A stretch of DNA of 64,000 nucleotides from CAZWAP01 sp964632005 (GCA_964632005.1 CAZWAP010000003.1:49380-113379); one strand, 5' to 3'; positions 36,059-45,552 are shown, counted from the first letter of the stretch. Notes: generated by a model not told the origin, from the sequence alone. Program-made: numbers and translations.

Positions 36059-36087
36059 ATTATAGCCCGTTCGCGGACACCGAGCAA
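36059..36087 (-). promoter_or_regulatory. Promoter giving a leaderless ispG transcript
   Basis: Minus strand: TTGCTC (36087-36082), 17-base spacer, perfect TATAAT (36064-36059), then six bases to the ispG ATG, so the +1 position coincides with the A of ATG. Confidence 0.5.
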
Positions 36088-36177
36088 ACGAATCTCACGT
36101 GGCGTGGGGGCCGGCGCATCCGGCCAGGAACTTGCCGGCTGTGCACTGGGTTGTCCGGTCTTCGAGCGGGGATTAAA

Positions 36178-37119
36178 ATGTATCGCTGTCGTTCGGTGTT
36201 GAGATATACCTTCTGCGGACCCGGCAACCGCCTTGCCGGTATGCGCCTGTCGGACCCTGGTATGGGCTCTATGCTGTTATACGTTGCCATTGTGCTTGTT
36301 GCGGCGTACTGCGGCTGGGGGCTGGTACTGTATTGCCTGCAGCCGAGGTTGCTGTACAGACCTATGAGGGAAGTCGCTAATACTCCCGACGGCCTTGGCC
36401 TCGAATTCGAGGACACCGTTTTCGAGGCCGAAGATGGTGTGCGCCTGCACGGCTGGTACGTTCCGGCGCCCGGCGCGAGCTTCACGGTGTTGTTCTGCCA
36501 CGGCAATGGCGGCAACATTGAGCATCGGCTGGACAGTATCAACCTTTTCTATGAGCTGGCCCTGAATTGCTTCATTTTCGATTACCGTGGCTACGGCAAC
36601 AGCCGGGGCAAGCCCAGCGAGCAAGGCACGTACCTTGATGTTCGGGCAGCGTATGACTGGCTGATCGGCGTCAAGAAGGTGCCGGCCGAGAGGATAATCG
36701 TGTTCGGCAGGTCTCTGGGCGGCAGCGTGGCCGCGAAATTGGCCTCGCAGGTCAAGACCGCGGGCCTGGTCATCGAGAGCGGCTTTACCTCATATCCGGA
36801 TATCGGCAGGAAGTTCTACCCGTATATGCCCGTTCGCTGGTTTGCCAGGTTCGGCTATAAGACAATCGATTACGTCCGGGAGGTTGATTGTCCGCTGCTC
36901 GTTATACATAGCAGAGACGACGAAATCGTTCCGTTTGAGTTCGGCCGGCAGCTCTACGAGGCGGCCGATGAACCAAAAAAATTCGTAGAAATCTTCGGCA
37001 GCCACAATAACGCCTTCCTTGTATCAGTGGATATCTACAAGGAGGCCTGGAGAAAATGGCTTGATTTGCTGGCCCGGTGTGAGGATCGCCCGGAGCAGCC
37101 GACCGGATACGGCACCTGA
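36178..37119 (+). CDS. Membrane-anchored alpha/beta hydrolase (BEM46/YfhR-like)
   Basis: 313 residues from ATG 36178, which has GCGGGG upstream; other in-frame ATGs at 36241, 36262 and 36271 are possible and the last fits a shorter anchor. A transmembrane helix (LLYVAIVLVAAYCGWGLVLY) is followed by a hydrolase core: FCHGNGGN oxyanion strand, DYRGYGNSRG, nucleophile elbow GRSLGG (S179), acid in SRDDEIVP and histidine in GSHNNAF. The substrate is unknown; family members are esterase- or peptidase-like. It stands alone, divergent from ispG. Confidence 0.82.
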   Translation: MYRCRSVLRYTFCGPGNRLAGMRLSDPGMGSMLLYVAIVLVAAYCGWGLVLYCLQPRLLYRPMREVANTPDGLGLEFEDTVFEAEDGVRLHGWYVPAPGASFTVLFCHGNGGNIEHRLDSINLFYELALNCFIFDYRGYGNSRGKPSEQGTYLDVRAAYDWLIGVKKVPAERIIVFGRSLGGSVAAKLASQVKTAGLVIESGFTSYPDIGRKFYPYMPVRWFARFGYKTIDYVREVDCPLLVIHSRDDEIVPFEFGRQLYEAADEPKKFVEIFGSHNNAFLVSVDIYKEAWRKWLDLLARCEDRPEQPTGYGT

Positions 37120-37425
37120 GGACGTCTGTCCTCTCGGACCTCTCGGAGCAACAAAGATCAAAGGTCGATTGGGCTTTGAAGCTTATCCTGGAGCAAGGTG
37201 GAGATTAGATGGGGGGCAGAGGCCATCGCGCCATTCTCGCAAAAAGTGGCACCGACCGGCCGGCGCCAGCCGGTGCCAGTGGGAGGGTTATTGGCCTACA
37301 TATTTCACAACTCAGCGGGCGCAGCACCCCCAGCCCTTCGAGTGTGCGTTTTCCTTGCTCTTGTCTGTTGCGACTCGTCGGTGCCGGTAAAACAGCCTGC
37401 CGGAGCGTTCTTTGTCAGTCGGTTC
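37120..37425. other. Intergenic region between convergent genes
   Basis: 306 bases between the hydrolase stop and the stop of the sigma-like gene. Only short frames and no clear hairpin plus T tract were seen. Confidence 0.3.
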
Positions 37426-39114
37426 TCACCACCGGTCGTCGCACAGCTTGGTCAGCCACAAAATCCCCAGCCGGTCCCTTCGCCATTTAGGAGGACTTTC
37501 TTTCCTCGGCGACACAAATCCTCTGGCGGTTTCGTCAATTTCTTGGAGGTAAGTGAGTTCGAGGGTACCCTCGATGTTATTATTTCTGGCAATCGTTATG
37601 GATTCGATGAGGTCTTTTTCCATAGCGATTTCATAGATCAATTCAGTCGCTCCGGAGTACACCGTGACCTTTGCCATTCCCCGGCCGGCATCGTATTCGG
37701 TCCGAAATCTCATCCGTTTACGCGCTGCGTCCCTGCGGACGGTGTCGATCGTGTGCAGCCCCATCCACGGTCGGCCCAGTCCTTCGAAAAACGTGCCGCC
37801 CTCGTAGCTTGCCAGAAGGTTGCCCGAGCCGTCGTAGAGACGTGCGTAGCTGCCGGTATCGACGAGCTTCAGCCTATTGCCGACGGTCATTTTCAGCCAC
37901 GGGTAGCTCCACCTGCTGGTTGCATATACGAATGGAAGTCGTCCGGTCCCGTGGACCTCATCGGCACCGATGTGCCCGGTTACCCTGAAATACGTCCAGC
38001 CCCGCTTGTGCATGGTATCCCGCAGGTCGACCACCGAGGCCTTGCTGGGCCAGTCAAACAGGAAGTACTGCTCGTCGAGGATATTGATGTGATGAGTTAT
38101 ATTGGTTATATCACTTTGCCGATCCTGCTTGAGGGTTACGAGCAAACCGGCACCGCCACCCTTTACATATCGCATCGGTTTGGTCGTTGGTTGAACGGCT
38201 GCCAGAGCTTGGCGGAGGTCTGCACTATCGGTGGGCAGCCGCCAAACGCCCAGGTCGTCGTGCCAGATGTGGTGGTTTCTGATGTAGATGGTGTTCTTAT
38301 CCCTGTCGAAATAGTAGTTTGCAGTTTCGTTTTGAAGCCACTGGCAATACGGGGTGTTTTCGCGGCCATCCCACCGTAGCAGTCTCATCATAACCGGACC
38401 GCCTGCTCCACGCGGATAGTAGTACCAGTACTCCTGAGTTATGCCGGGGGTTTCGGCCAGGTCGCCGGCGATTTGGCTGCTGGCTGCCTGCTGGCCTGTG
38501 ATCGGCTGATTCGCCTGGTCGGAGGCCGTCTTGACGGCGACCGCACTGAGTGTTATCGCGCCGGCTGCCGCAACCGATAAGATCGCAGACTTGCTCGTGG
38601 CCACGGCGGCCAGCCCCGCTGCAAATCCGACCTTGGCGGCGCCGGCGGAGACGGCGACGGTTTTTGCGGCCTCGGCCGGAGCCGTCCACTTGCCAAACAG
38701 AACCAGCGCAGCAAGAAAGCTGCCTCGCCCGAAGCCAGACCGCCAAAGCTGCTTTTGGAAGTGCCTTTTCGCGCGATAAAAGTGGACCTTTGCCGCAAAC
38801 TCGCTGCACTGCAACGACTCGGCGATCTGCGCATACTCCATCTGCCTGAAGCAGCGTAAAATCAAAACAGCCCGGTGCCGGGGCTTGAGCCGCCGCATAG
38901 CCGCGAAGATGACGTCCTTCACTTCCCGGCCAACGGCATCAGCCAGAACATACTGGCCGCTGTCTCCTGCATCTTCCTCTGCCTGGGCTGACACAAAAGC
39001 GGTCTTTGGGTATTGCTCTTTCCTGCGGGTCAGACGCACTTTGTTGAGGGCTGCGGCAAACAGCCCGGGCCAAAACCGCTTGGCCTTCTTAGGTTTGCCC
39101 GATGTGTGAAACAT
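37426..39114 (-). CDS. Sigma-70-like (region 4) protein fused to a transmembrane and extracytoplasmic domain
   Basis: About 562 residues from ATG 39114, which has AAGGAG 12 bases upstream; the same frame is open to TTG 39261. Near the N-terminus FWPGLFAAALNKVRLTRRK resembles the end of sigma region 2. AMRRLKPRHRAVLILRCFRQMEYAQIAES is a region-4 helix-turn-helix. An Ala-rich hydrophobic stretch (about 160-205, ILSVAAAGAITLSAVAVK) then anchors a roughly 350-residue extracytoplasmic part of unknown fold. Planctomycetes often fuse ECF sigma factors to sensory domains. Most of region 2, needed for core and -10 binding, is missing or frame-shifted (see the small frame upstream). Confidence 0.65.
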   Translation of the reverse strand: MFHTSGKPKKAKRFWPGLFAAALNKVRLTRRKEQYPKTAFVSAQAEEDAGDSGQYVLADAVGREVKDVIFAAMRRLKPRHRAVLILRCFRQMEYAQIAESLQCSEFAAKVHFYRAKRHFQKQLWRSGFGRGSFLAALVLFGKWTAPAEAAKTVAVSAGAAKVGFAAGLAAVATSKSAILSVAAAGAITLSAVAVKTASDQANQPITGQQAASSQIAGDLAETPGITQEYWYYYPRGAGGPVMMRLLRWDGRENTPYCQWLQNETANYYFDRDKNTIYIRNHHIWHDDLGVWRLPTDSADLRQALAAVQPTTKPMRYVKGGGAGLLVTLKQDRQSDITNITHHINILDEQYFLFDWPSKASVVDLRDTMHKRGWTYFRVTGHIGADEVHGTGRLPFVYATSRWSYPWLKMTVGNRLKLVDTGSYARLYDGSGNLLASYEGGTFFEGLGRPWMGLHTIDTVRRDAARKRMRFRTEYDAGRGMAKVTVYSGATELIYEIAMEKDLIESITIARNNNIEGTLELTYLQEIDETARGFVSPRKESPPKWRRDRLGILWLTKLCDDRW

Positions 39115-39151
39115 TTCGGAAAAGCGCTCCTTCACAGGGTCCCGTGTCAGC

Positions 39152-39292
39152 TCAGGCCGCAGCGCCGAGGAGGACTTCGGCGCGTAATACTGTTTCTTCC
39201 TCTGCCACTGCCTTGAGATCACCAAGCCACAGACGGCACCGGGCCAGGCTCGTTTCAACAATTTCGGCTGGATGGAACCGAATCGACTCCAT
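39152..39292 (-). CDS. 46-codon frame upstream of the sigma-like gene (leader peptide or frame-shifted N-terminus)
   Basis: In a different frame from the sigma-like gene, ATG 39292 opens a peptide beginning MESIRFHPAEIVETSLARC and ending in LLGAAA before TGA at 39154. Its regular alternation of acidic and hydrophobic residues looks more protein-like than the overlapping main frame (which reads QRKKQYYAPKSSS there). It ends 37 bases before ATG 39114. Either it is a coupled leader cistron, or it is the true N-terminus separated by a frameshift. Its start codon lies in a hairpin. Confidence 0.4.
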   Translation of the reverse strand: MESIRFHPAEIVETSLARCRLWLGDLKAVAEEETVLRAEVLLGAAA

Positions 39293-39296
39293 CCAG
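39268..39296. repeat. Perfect 9-bp inverted repeat over a start codon
   Basis: CTGGATGGA/TCCATCCAG with an 11-base loop. On the minus strand the left arm contains the ATG of the 46-codon frame (39292-39290), so the hairpin could block its translation. No T tract follows on either strand, so it is not an ordinary terminator. Confidence 0.5.
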
Positions 39297-40006
39297 AGTT
39301 TTCACCCTCAAGGTGCGCGGTCCGTTCTCAGGTAACGTTTTTTTTGTGGAATTTTCCAGCGAGCCGAAAATCAGCTCAGAGCCGCGGGGAAAATACCACG
39401 ATAAGGCTGCCTCGATTAAGTGTAATTCCGCCGGTCGAATCGAAGCAGGTCTTTGTTTTACAAGTAGTTACGGCAGTTTGTCTCTGCAGGGCTGGCTGTT
39501 AGGCCTCTACGATGCGTTTGTCGCGTTGACTAACCCGGTCGTGGTCCACGGGCGCAGACCTGTCCGCTGCAAAACCTTATCTTCCGGGATGAGCTGCCAC
39601 TTTGTGCCCACCTGTTGGCTCCAGCGTGCTTTCCCCGGGCAAGAGCAGCGCTCTGCAAGGCCGTAGCCGGCCCAGACCTGCTTCAATACCGTTTGGTACC
39701 TGCCGGCCAAATAACCAAGGCCGGCCTTGACGACCCGGCCCGCTTTGGCTATGCTCACGTGGTCTTTGTGTGCAGTGCCCATCGGCTCAGAAGGTCTGGG
39801 TATGAGCCGGCACAGGATGATAACCGGTGATTCGGGAAGAATGGACTTCAAAACGGGTACACAGAAATCGCAGGGTAGAGATAGTTCCTCGCGATCACCG
39901 CTGTACCAGTTGAGACTATCGCAGCGAGGTGTGGTGCGCCGGGATAATCAGAGGCTCCCGGGCTAACCGACCGACCGTTGCTCGTACGCTTTGTCGGACT
40001 TAACTT
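39297..40006. other. Intergenic region between the sigma-like gene and aspS
   Basis: About 710 bases. A 114-codon minus-strand frame (39507-39851) has no family features and is not called. The region contains a run of eight T at about 39339-39346. A TTGCTC at 39978-39983 is too close to the aspS start to be a normal promoter. Confidence 0.35.
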
Positions 40007-41818
40007 ATGTTCAAGAGGACACATAATTGCGGCCAGCTTCGCCTGGATGACGCGGGCAAGAAGGTTACCTTGGCCGGCTGGGTTCACTCCTATCGCGACC
40101 ACGGCAACCTCGTGTTCATCGACCTGCGGGATAGAGAAGGACTGACCCAACTGGTCTTCGATCCTGAAACAGAGCCCGAGGCCCACAGGCTCGCAAGAAC
40201 CCTCCGGTGTGAGTGGGTAATAGCGGCCCGCGGAGTCGTTCAGCCCAGGACCGAAGGTATGGAAAATCCTAAGCTGCCGACCGGCCAGATCGAGGTAGCC
40301 GTCCGGGAGCTTGAAATCCTCAACGTCGCAAAAACGCCGCCCTTCGAGATAGACACCGCGGAGAAAACCAGCGAGGAGAACCGCCTGGCCAACAGGTACA
40401 TCGACCTGCGAAGACCAGAGATGCTCTGCAAGCTGAAAACGCGGCACAAGGTTACCACCGTCGTCCGGGACTACTTCGACAAGCTGGGCTTCTGGGAAAT
40501 CGAGACTCCGATGCTGGCGAAAAGCACGCCCGAAGGCGCCAGGGACTTCCTCGTGCCCAGCAGGCTGAATCCCAACTGCTTCTATGCGCTGCCCCAATCG
40601 CCGCAGCTTTTCAAGCAGATCCTGATGATAAGCAGCGTGGACAAGTACTTCCAGATCGTACGTTGTTTCCGCGACGAAGACCCTCGCGCCGACAGGCAGG
40701 CCGAGTTCACGCAAATCGACGTGGAGATGAGCTTTGTCGGCGTCGACGACGTCATCGCCGTTCACGAAAACATGCTGGCCAGAATCTGGAAGCAGATCCT
40801 GGGCATAGACGTGAAGCTGCCGATGCGCAGGCTGAGCTACAAACAGGCGATAGACGACTACGGCACCGACAGACCCGACCTGCGATTTGAGGTGAAACTG
40901 AAGGACATCTCCGACATTGCCCGGCAGAGCACGTTCAAGGTCTTTACTTCGGCGGTGGCAAACGGCGGAGTTGTCAAGGGCCTGTGTGTTCCAGCCGGCG
41001 AGAAGTATTCCAGGAGCGACATCGAAAAGACCCTTACGGATTTCGTCGCCGACTACGGAGCAAAAGGTCTTGCCTGGTTCAAAGTAAAACGCGAAAACGA
41101 TCAAACCGCCCTTATCGGTGGGCTGGCAAAGTTCTTCGGCCCCGACCTGCAACAGAAGCTGCTACAGCGCTTCGACGCGAAAGATGGCGACCTGCTCTTG
41201 TTCGTGGCCGACGATGAAACCATCGTCAACAAGGCCCTGGCGCCCCTGCGATGCCGTCTCGGCCAGGAGCTAAACCTGTACGACCCGCAGAGCTTCGAGT
41301 TTGTCTGGATAGTGGACTTTCCACTGTTCGAGTGGAATGAAGACGAAAAGCGCTACGACTCGCTGCACCACCCTTTTACCTCGCCGGTCGAAGAGGATGT
41401 CGACAAGCTCGACAGCGACCCGGGGAATATCCGCTCCCAGGCCTACGACATCGTCGTCAATGGCTCGGAAATCGGGGGCGGCAGCATTCGTATCCACAAT
41501 CCCAAGATCCAGAGGAAGGTCTTCGACCTGCTGAATATCTCCAGGGAACAGGCCCAGTCCAGGTTCGGGTTCTTCCTCAAGGCCCTCGAGTACGGTGCAC
41601 CGCCGCACGGCGGCATCGCGTTCGGCCTCGACAGGCTGGTTATGCTCCTGACAGGAACGAATAATATCAGAGACGTCATCGCATTCCCAAAGACCCAGCG
41701 CGGACAATGCCTTCTGACCGACGCACCCAGCGGGGTCGACCAGAAACAACTCGACGAACTGAACCTGAGAGTGCAAAGGCACTCGCACATTGCCAAAGAA
41801 GACGAAGGCGAGCCATAG
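40007..41818 (+). CDS. aspS: Aspartyl-tRNA synthetase (bacterial type)
   Basis: 603 residues with the bacterial-type order. The N-terminal OB-fold anticodon domain has LAGWVHSYRDHGNLVFIDLRD. The class II core has motif 2 VRCFRDEDPRADRQAEFTQ and motif 3 GIAFGLDRLVMLLTG. The GAD insertion domain lies at about 290-415. Whether it is discriminating or also charges tRNA-Asn cannot be told here. ATG 40007 has no strong ribosome site. The gene is monocistronic or followed, 89 bases on, by the sensor kinase. Confidence 0.96.
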   Translation: MFKRTHNCGQLRLDDAGKKVTLAGWVHSYRDHGNLVFIDLRDREGLTQLVFDPETEPEAHRLARTLRCEWVIAARGVVQPRTEGMENPKLPTGQIEVAVRELEILNVAKTPPFEIDTAEKTSEENRLANRYIDLRRPEMLCKLKTRHKVTTVVRDYFDKLGFWEIETPMLAKSTPEGARDFLVPSRLNPNCFYALPQSPQLFKQILMISSVDKYFQIVRCFRDEDPRADRQAEFTQIDVEMSFVGVDDVIAVHENMLARIWKQILGIDVKLPMRRLSYKQAIDDYGTDRPDLRFEVKLKDISDIARQSTFKVFTSAVANGGVVKGLCVPAGEKYSRSDIEKTLTDFVADYGAKGLAWFKVKRENDQTALIGGLAKFFGPDLQQKLLQRFDAKDGDLLLFVADDETIVNKALAPLRCRLGQELNLYDPQSFEFVWIVDFPLFEWNEDEKRYDSLHHPFTSPVEEDVDKLDSDPGNIRSQAYDIVVNGSEIGGGSIRIHNPKIQRKVFDLLNISREQAQSRFGFFLKALEYGAPPHGGIAFGLDRLVMLLTGTNNIRDVIAFPKTQRGQCLLTDAPSGVDQKQLDELNLRVQRHSHIAKEDEGEP

Positions 41819-41907
41819 CGTAATCCTGTTGGGCTGCCCAGACGGTACAGCGTTCATTCGAAGATTAGTTATAACGAGGGCGTTATCTTCAAGGAGGTTG
41901 CCGGCCG

Positions 41908-43548
41908 ATGCGAGTTAAGCTGGCCCAACTCTGGCGAAAAGTGCTTGGGGCTTTTCATCTCTGGCCGCTGTCACTGGCGGAAAAATGCCGCCTGGCCTTC
42001 GGCGCCGCCGTCGTCTTCATCCTTTTTCTCGCACTGCTCCTGCCCTATATCTGGATGGGCCAGCTCACCAAGAAGGGCCTGCTCGACACGAACAGGGCAA
42101 AGGCCCAGGCGCTTTTCTTGCGGCTCCATTTCCAGTTGGAACCGTCCACGGACTCTGCGCTACCGGCCCTGGACAGTACCGGCGCCGCGGCGGACGTCAA
42201 CGACGCCGAAATACGCTGGATTCGATTCGCAAAAGACGATAAGGAACCTCTCGATCAGCTGACCGACCAACAGAGAAAAACCATCGAGCTGCTTATGGAC
42301 GCAGAGACCAGAGACGACGGGATTACCCTAACCGAGGTCGACGGGGTGCTCTGGAGCCGCTACGTCCGAATCTTCAGGGCGACCGAGGGCTGTATTAGCT
42401 GTCACAATCCCGAGGGTTCGGCTGCGGCGTTTTCGCTGAACGAGCCCGTAGGAGCGGCACTGATTCAGTCCCGCGGCGTCGGCAGCGAGCTCAGCAGGAC
42501 CATTCTTCTAAATCGCGTCTGGATAGGCGTCTCGTGGCTAATCGGCGTCACCGGCGCCATTGTTGCTTTTTATTGGATAACCCAGCGCGTAATCCTTCGG
42601 CCGGTCCGCCAGCTCCGCGCCCTGGCCAATAACGTCGCCGAGGGCAACCTCGATATCCGAAGCTCGATCGCAACCCGGGACGAGTATGAAAAGCTCGCCA
42701 AGGCCTTCAACCACATGCTCGACGCCCTCCAGGCCGCCCAGGAAAAACTCAGAGAGGCCAACAGGCAGCTCGACGCAAAGATCGTGGAGCTTTCCGAACG
42801 AAACATTGAGCTGTTCAAGGCCAACAAGGTCAAGAGCGAATTCCTGGCCAACATCTCGCACGAGTTTAGAACGCCGTTGAACGCCATCCTGGGATTCGCC
42901 CAGGTGCTGCGAGACAAGCCGAGCCTGATGAAAACCGAAAAAGGCAAGAAATACGCCGAGAACATCATCACCAGCGGCAACAGGCTCCTGACTATGATCA
43001 ACGACCTGCTTGAGCTGGCCAAAACCCAGGCAGGCAAGATGGAACTTCACATCGAAGAGACCTCCGCGAAAAACCTCTGCGAGGGCCTGATAGCCTCGTT
43101 GTCACTGATCACCCGGAAGAAAAAGATAAAGGTCAGGTACACCGTCGAACCTGATATCCCGCCTCTGAGGACCGACGCCGGCAAGGTCCAGCAGATACTC
43201 TACAACTTTCTCAGCAACGCCGTGAAGTTCACGCCCCCGCGAGGGAGGATCGAGGTCCACGCAGGCATGCTCGATGAAAAGACGGTCCGCTTCGCCGTAA
43301 GTGACACCGGCTGTGGAATCCCGGAGGCCGAGAGAGAAAAGATCTTCGACAAGTTCAGCCAGGTTGACGGCTCAATCACCCGTGAATCGGCCGGCACCGG
43401 GCTGGGACTGGCCATAAGCAAGGAACTGGCGACCATGCTTGCCGGCAGCATCGGATTCGAGAGCGAGCTCGACGTCGGCTCAACCTTCTGGCTGGATATA
43501 CCCGTCACGCTGACAGCCGATAAAACCAGATCGAAAACCATCGCTTGA
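41908..43548 (+). CDS. Sensor histidine kinase with a periplasmic CxxCH c-type haem motif
   Basis: 546 residues. Transmembrane helices at about 29-50 and 203-224 flank a periplasmic sensor of about 150 residues, containing CISCHNP (C162, C165, H166), the covalent haem c attachment motif. HAMP (about 225-277) and coiled coil lead to a HisKA domain with H318 in NISHEFRTPLNA. An HATPase domain follows, with N box NFLSNAVKFTP, G1 DTGCGIP and G2 GTGLGLAIS. It probably senses redox state or a gas such as oxygen or NO. No response regulator is adjacent. AAGGAGG lies 10 bases before ATG, next to a small ATAACG/CGTTAT hairpin (41871-41886). Confidence 0.88.
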   Translation: MRVKLAQLWRKVLGAFHLWPLSLAEKCRLAFGAAVVFILFLALLLPYIWMGQLTKKGLLDTNRAKAQALFLRLHFQLEPSTDSALPALDSTGAAADVNDAEIRWIRFAKDDKEPLDQLTDQQRKTIELLMDAETRDDGITLTEVDGVLWSRYVRIFRATEGCISCHNPEGSAAAFSLNEPVGAALIQSRGVGSELSRTILLNRVWIGVSWLIGVTGAIVAFYWITQRVILRPVRQLRALANNVAEGNLDIRSSIATRDEYEKLAKAFNHMLDALQAAQEKLREANRQLDAKIVELSERNIELFKANKVKSEFLANISHEFRTPLNAILGFAQVLRDKPSLMKTEKGKKYAENIITSGNRLLTMINDLLELAKTQAGKMELHIEETSAKNLCEGLIASLSLITRKKKIKVRYTVEPDIPPLRTDAGKVQQILYNFLSNAVKFTPPRGRIEVHAGMLDEKTVRFAVSDTGCGIPEAEREKIFDKFSQVDGSITRESAGTGLGLAISKELATMLAGSIGFESELDVGSTFWLDIPVTLTADKTRSKTIA

Positions 43549-43761
43549 ACACGCCAGCCGTTGCAGGTTGCCTTGTCAGACGTTACATAAAAGAATCCAG
43601 GGGAACGTGAGTGTTTGTTGAGGGTACTAACGCACAACCAGATGATAATAAGGCGCGGCCTGAAGTTTTCAACAGAGCAGTCTATTGGAAAGCGTGATCA
43701 GCGGCGCAGCCGAGTGGGATATGCGAGCTTTTATGGGAAATCTGGGCCAGGGCTAATCAGG

Positions 43762-45552
43762 GTGAAGTCAGTGTTTAAAGTATCGCCGATAATTTTCTCG
43801 ATTGTACTGGCAATATCTGTTTGCCAGGGGCAGATATTAACGAAAGGCGCCGGCCTTGTGTTCAACGTCAGAGAAGTTCCTTTTAGTTATAGTAAATCGT
43901 CATTCTCGGTTTGCAAAAACAGGGGGAGCAAATGCCTGGCTTTAACCGATATCAGGTTTGCCTTGTTTGGGAGAGATAACGAAATTTTCCGCTTTTTCTA
44001 TATGTCAGGTTCAGAACCGGCGGAGCCGCAAGCATTTGCAAGTCCGGCGGTGCTATCTCTATCGACGGGAAAACGGGTATTCTGCAAAGCCTGTTTTGAA
44101 TCGGAGAAATTGTTTCGTCTGAGGGGTAAGGATTTCCCCCTGGTATTACAGTTGGACGGCCAATTGATTCTAAAGAACAGATTGTGGATCAGGGAAAAGG
44201 ATAGTAGCACGTTTTATATCGAGAACGAAAATAGATTCGGCACTTCTTACCATATCCTTAGGTGCCTTGATGGTACGCTTCAGTACGACAAGGATAAGCG
44301 CCTTTTCAGAGTATATCCTTCCGCCAAGAATGTTTATGAGGTAAGTGTGGAAGAGTCGGATCGCGGCTGGCACTCGATGGGGATAAGGAAAAGTTTTGAG
44401 GATTGTGTGGTTTCAGCACGGCGGAGCTATAACGAATTCTTGTCGAAGATGCCGTCACTGCCGGAGCGATACAGAAGATCCCGGGAGCTTGCATCTTATA
44501 TTCTCTGGTCGTGCATCGTTGATAAAGGCGGTAATTATAAACGTCCTGGCATATTGATGTCAAAAAACTGGATGCACTATATCTGGAGCTGGGATCACTG
44601 TTTTAATGCTATGGCCTGTTCGTACCATTTGTCGGAGCTTGCGTGGGACAATTATTTCACAATATTCGATGCGCAGGATGCCGACGGCCGGCTTCCGGAT
44701 GTGTTAGGCTATGCGCGCATTGATAGAAGGGTATTAAAGCCTCCGATTCATGGCTGGGCTTTAAAGAAAATGCAAAACAACATGGAATTGACAGATTCGC
44801 AGCTGCGGGATGCATACGTCTGTTTGAAGCGCTGGACGAATTACTGGCTCGAGCACAGAGACGCAAACAAAAATGGAGTACCAGAATATATCCAGGCAAA
44901 TGATTGTTGGGACAACGGTACGGAGTTCATCATCAACGGGAACCCCAATTACATTGCCAGCAGGGAAAGCGCGAATCTGTCCGCATACCTCATCATTCAA
45001 ATGGATCAACTGCATGATTTGGCATTGAGGTTAGGAAATAAGGACGAGGCCATCCACTGGAAAAAGAGGTCTGAGCATTTGCTTGCTCATCTGATAGAAA
45101 AACTATGGGATGGCAGCAGGTTTTTGACCGTGAACATTGAGGATGGAAGCATCAACTCAAGGAGCCAGAGTTTAATGAGGTTCTTGCCTATAATACTGGG
45201 AGATAAATTGCCATCTGAAATAATATCAAAAATGGTAAAAAGCTTAAAGGAGGATGGATATATAACGCAGTGGGGGTTGGCAACTGAAAGCGTTAAAAGT
45301 CCGCTCTACGTTGACGACGGGTATTGGCGTGGGCCGATTTGGGCGCCTACTACCATGATTATTGTTGACGGGTTAAGCAGAGCGGGCGAAGAGGGACTGG
45401 CAAAAGAGATTGCTCGCAAGTTCTGTGACTTGTGTGTTAAGAGCGGATTTGCCGAAAATTTTAATGCAAAAACTGGCGAAGGATTACGTGACTTGGCATA
45501 CACGTGGACAGCGAGCGTTTTTTTGATATTGGGGCATGAATATTTGAATTGA
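43762..45552 (+). CDS. Secreted (alpha/alpha)6-barrel glycoside hydrolase, GH63/GH37-like
   Basis: 596 residues from GTG 43762. This start yields a clean signal peptide (VFKVSPIIFSIVLAISVCQG), whereas the upstream TTG 43615 adds a non-family stretch. The catalytic barrel has IWSWDHCFNAM (D278), PPIHGWALKK, WDNGTEF, ESANLSAYLI, DDGYWRGPIWAPTT and a C-terminal GEGLRDLAYTWTAS, a pattern of trehalase- and glucosidase-type inverting enzymes (alpha-glucoside or mannosylglycerate-like substrates). It is noticeably more AT-rich than all neighbours, with A/T-ending codons, suggesting recent acquisition. Exact specificity is unknown. Confidence 0.8.
   Translation: MKSVFKVSPIIFSIVLAISVCQGQILTKGAGLVFNVREVPFSYSKSSFSVCKNRGSKCLALTDIRFALFGRDNEIFRFFYMSGSEPAEPQAFASPAVLSLSTGKRVFCKACFESEKLFRLRGKDFPLVLQLDGQLILKNRLWIREKDSSTFYIENENRFGTSYHILRCLDGTLQYDKDKRLFRVYPSAKNVYEVSVEESDRGWHSMGIRKSFEDCVVSARRSYNEFLSKMPSLPERYRRSRELASYILWSCIVDKGGNYKRPGILMSKNWMHYIWSWDHCFNAMACSYHLSELAWDNYFTIFDAQDADGRLPDVLGYARIDRRVLKPPIHGWALKKMQNNMELTDSQLRDAYVCLKRWTNYWLEHRDANKNGVPEYIQANDCWDNGTEFIINGNPNYIASRESANLSAYLIIQMDQLHDLALRLGNKDEAIHWKKRSEHLLAHLIEKLWDGSRFLTVNIEDGSINSRSQSLMRFLPIILGDKLPSEIISKMVKSLKEDGYITQWGLATESVKSPLYVDDGYWRGPIWAPTTMIIVDGLSRAGEEGLAKEIARKFCDLCVKSGFAENFNAKTGEGLRDLAYTWTASVFLILGHEYLN

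Noticed and set aside
39507..39851. A 114-codon minus-strand frame upstream of the sigma-like gene
   Set aside because: No resemblance to sigma region 2 or any family; composition looks non-coding.
39978..40006. TTGCTC with a -10-like TAACTT directly before aspS
   Set aside because: The +1 site would fall inside the coding region, so it cannot serve aspS as annotated.
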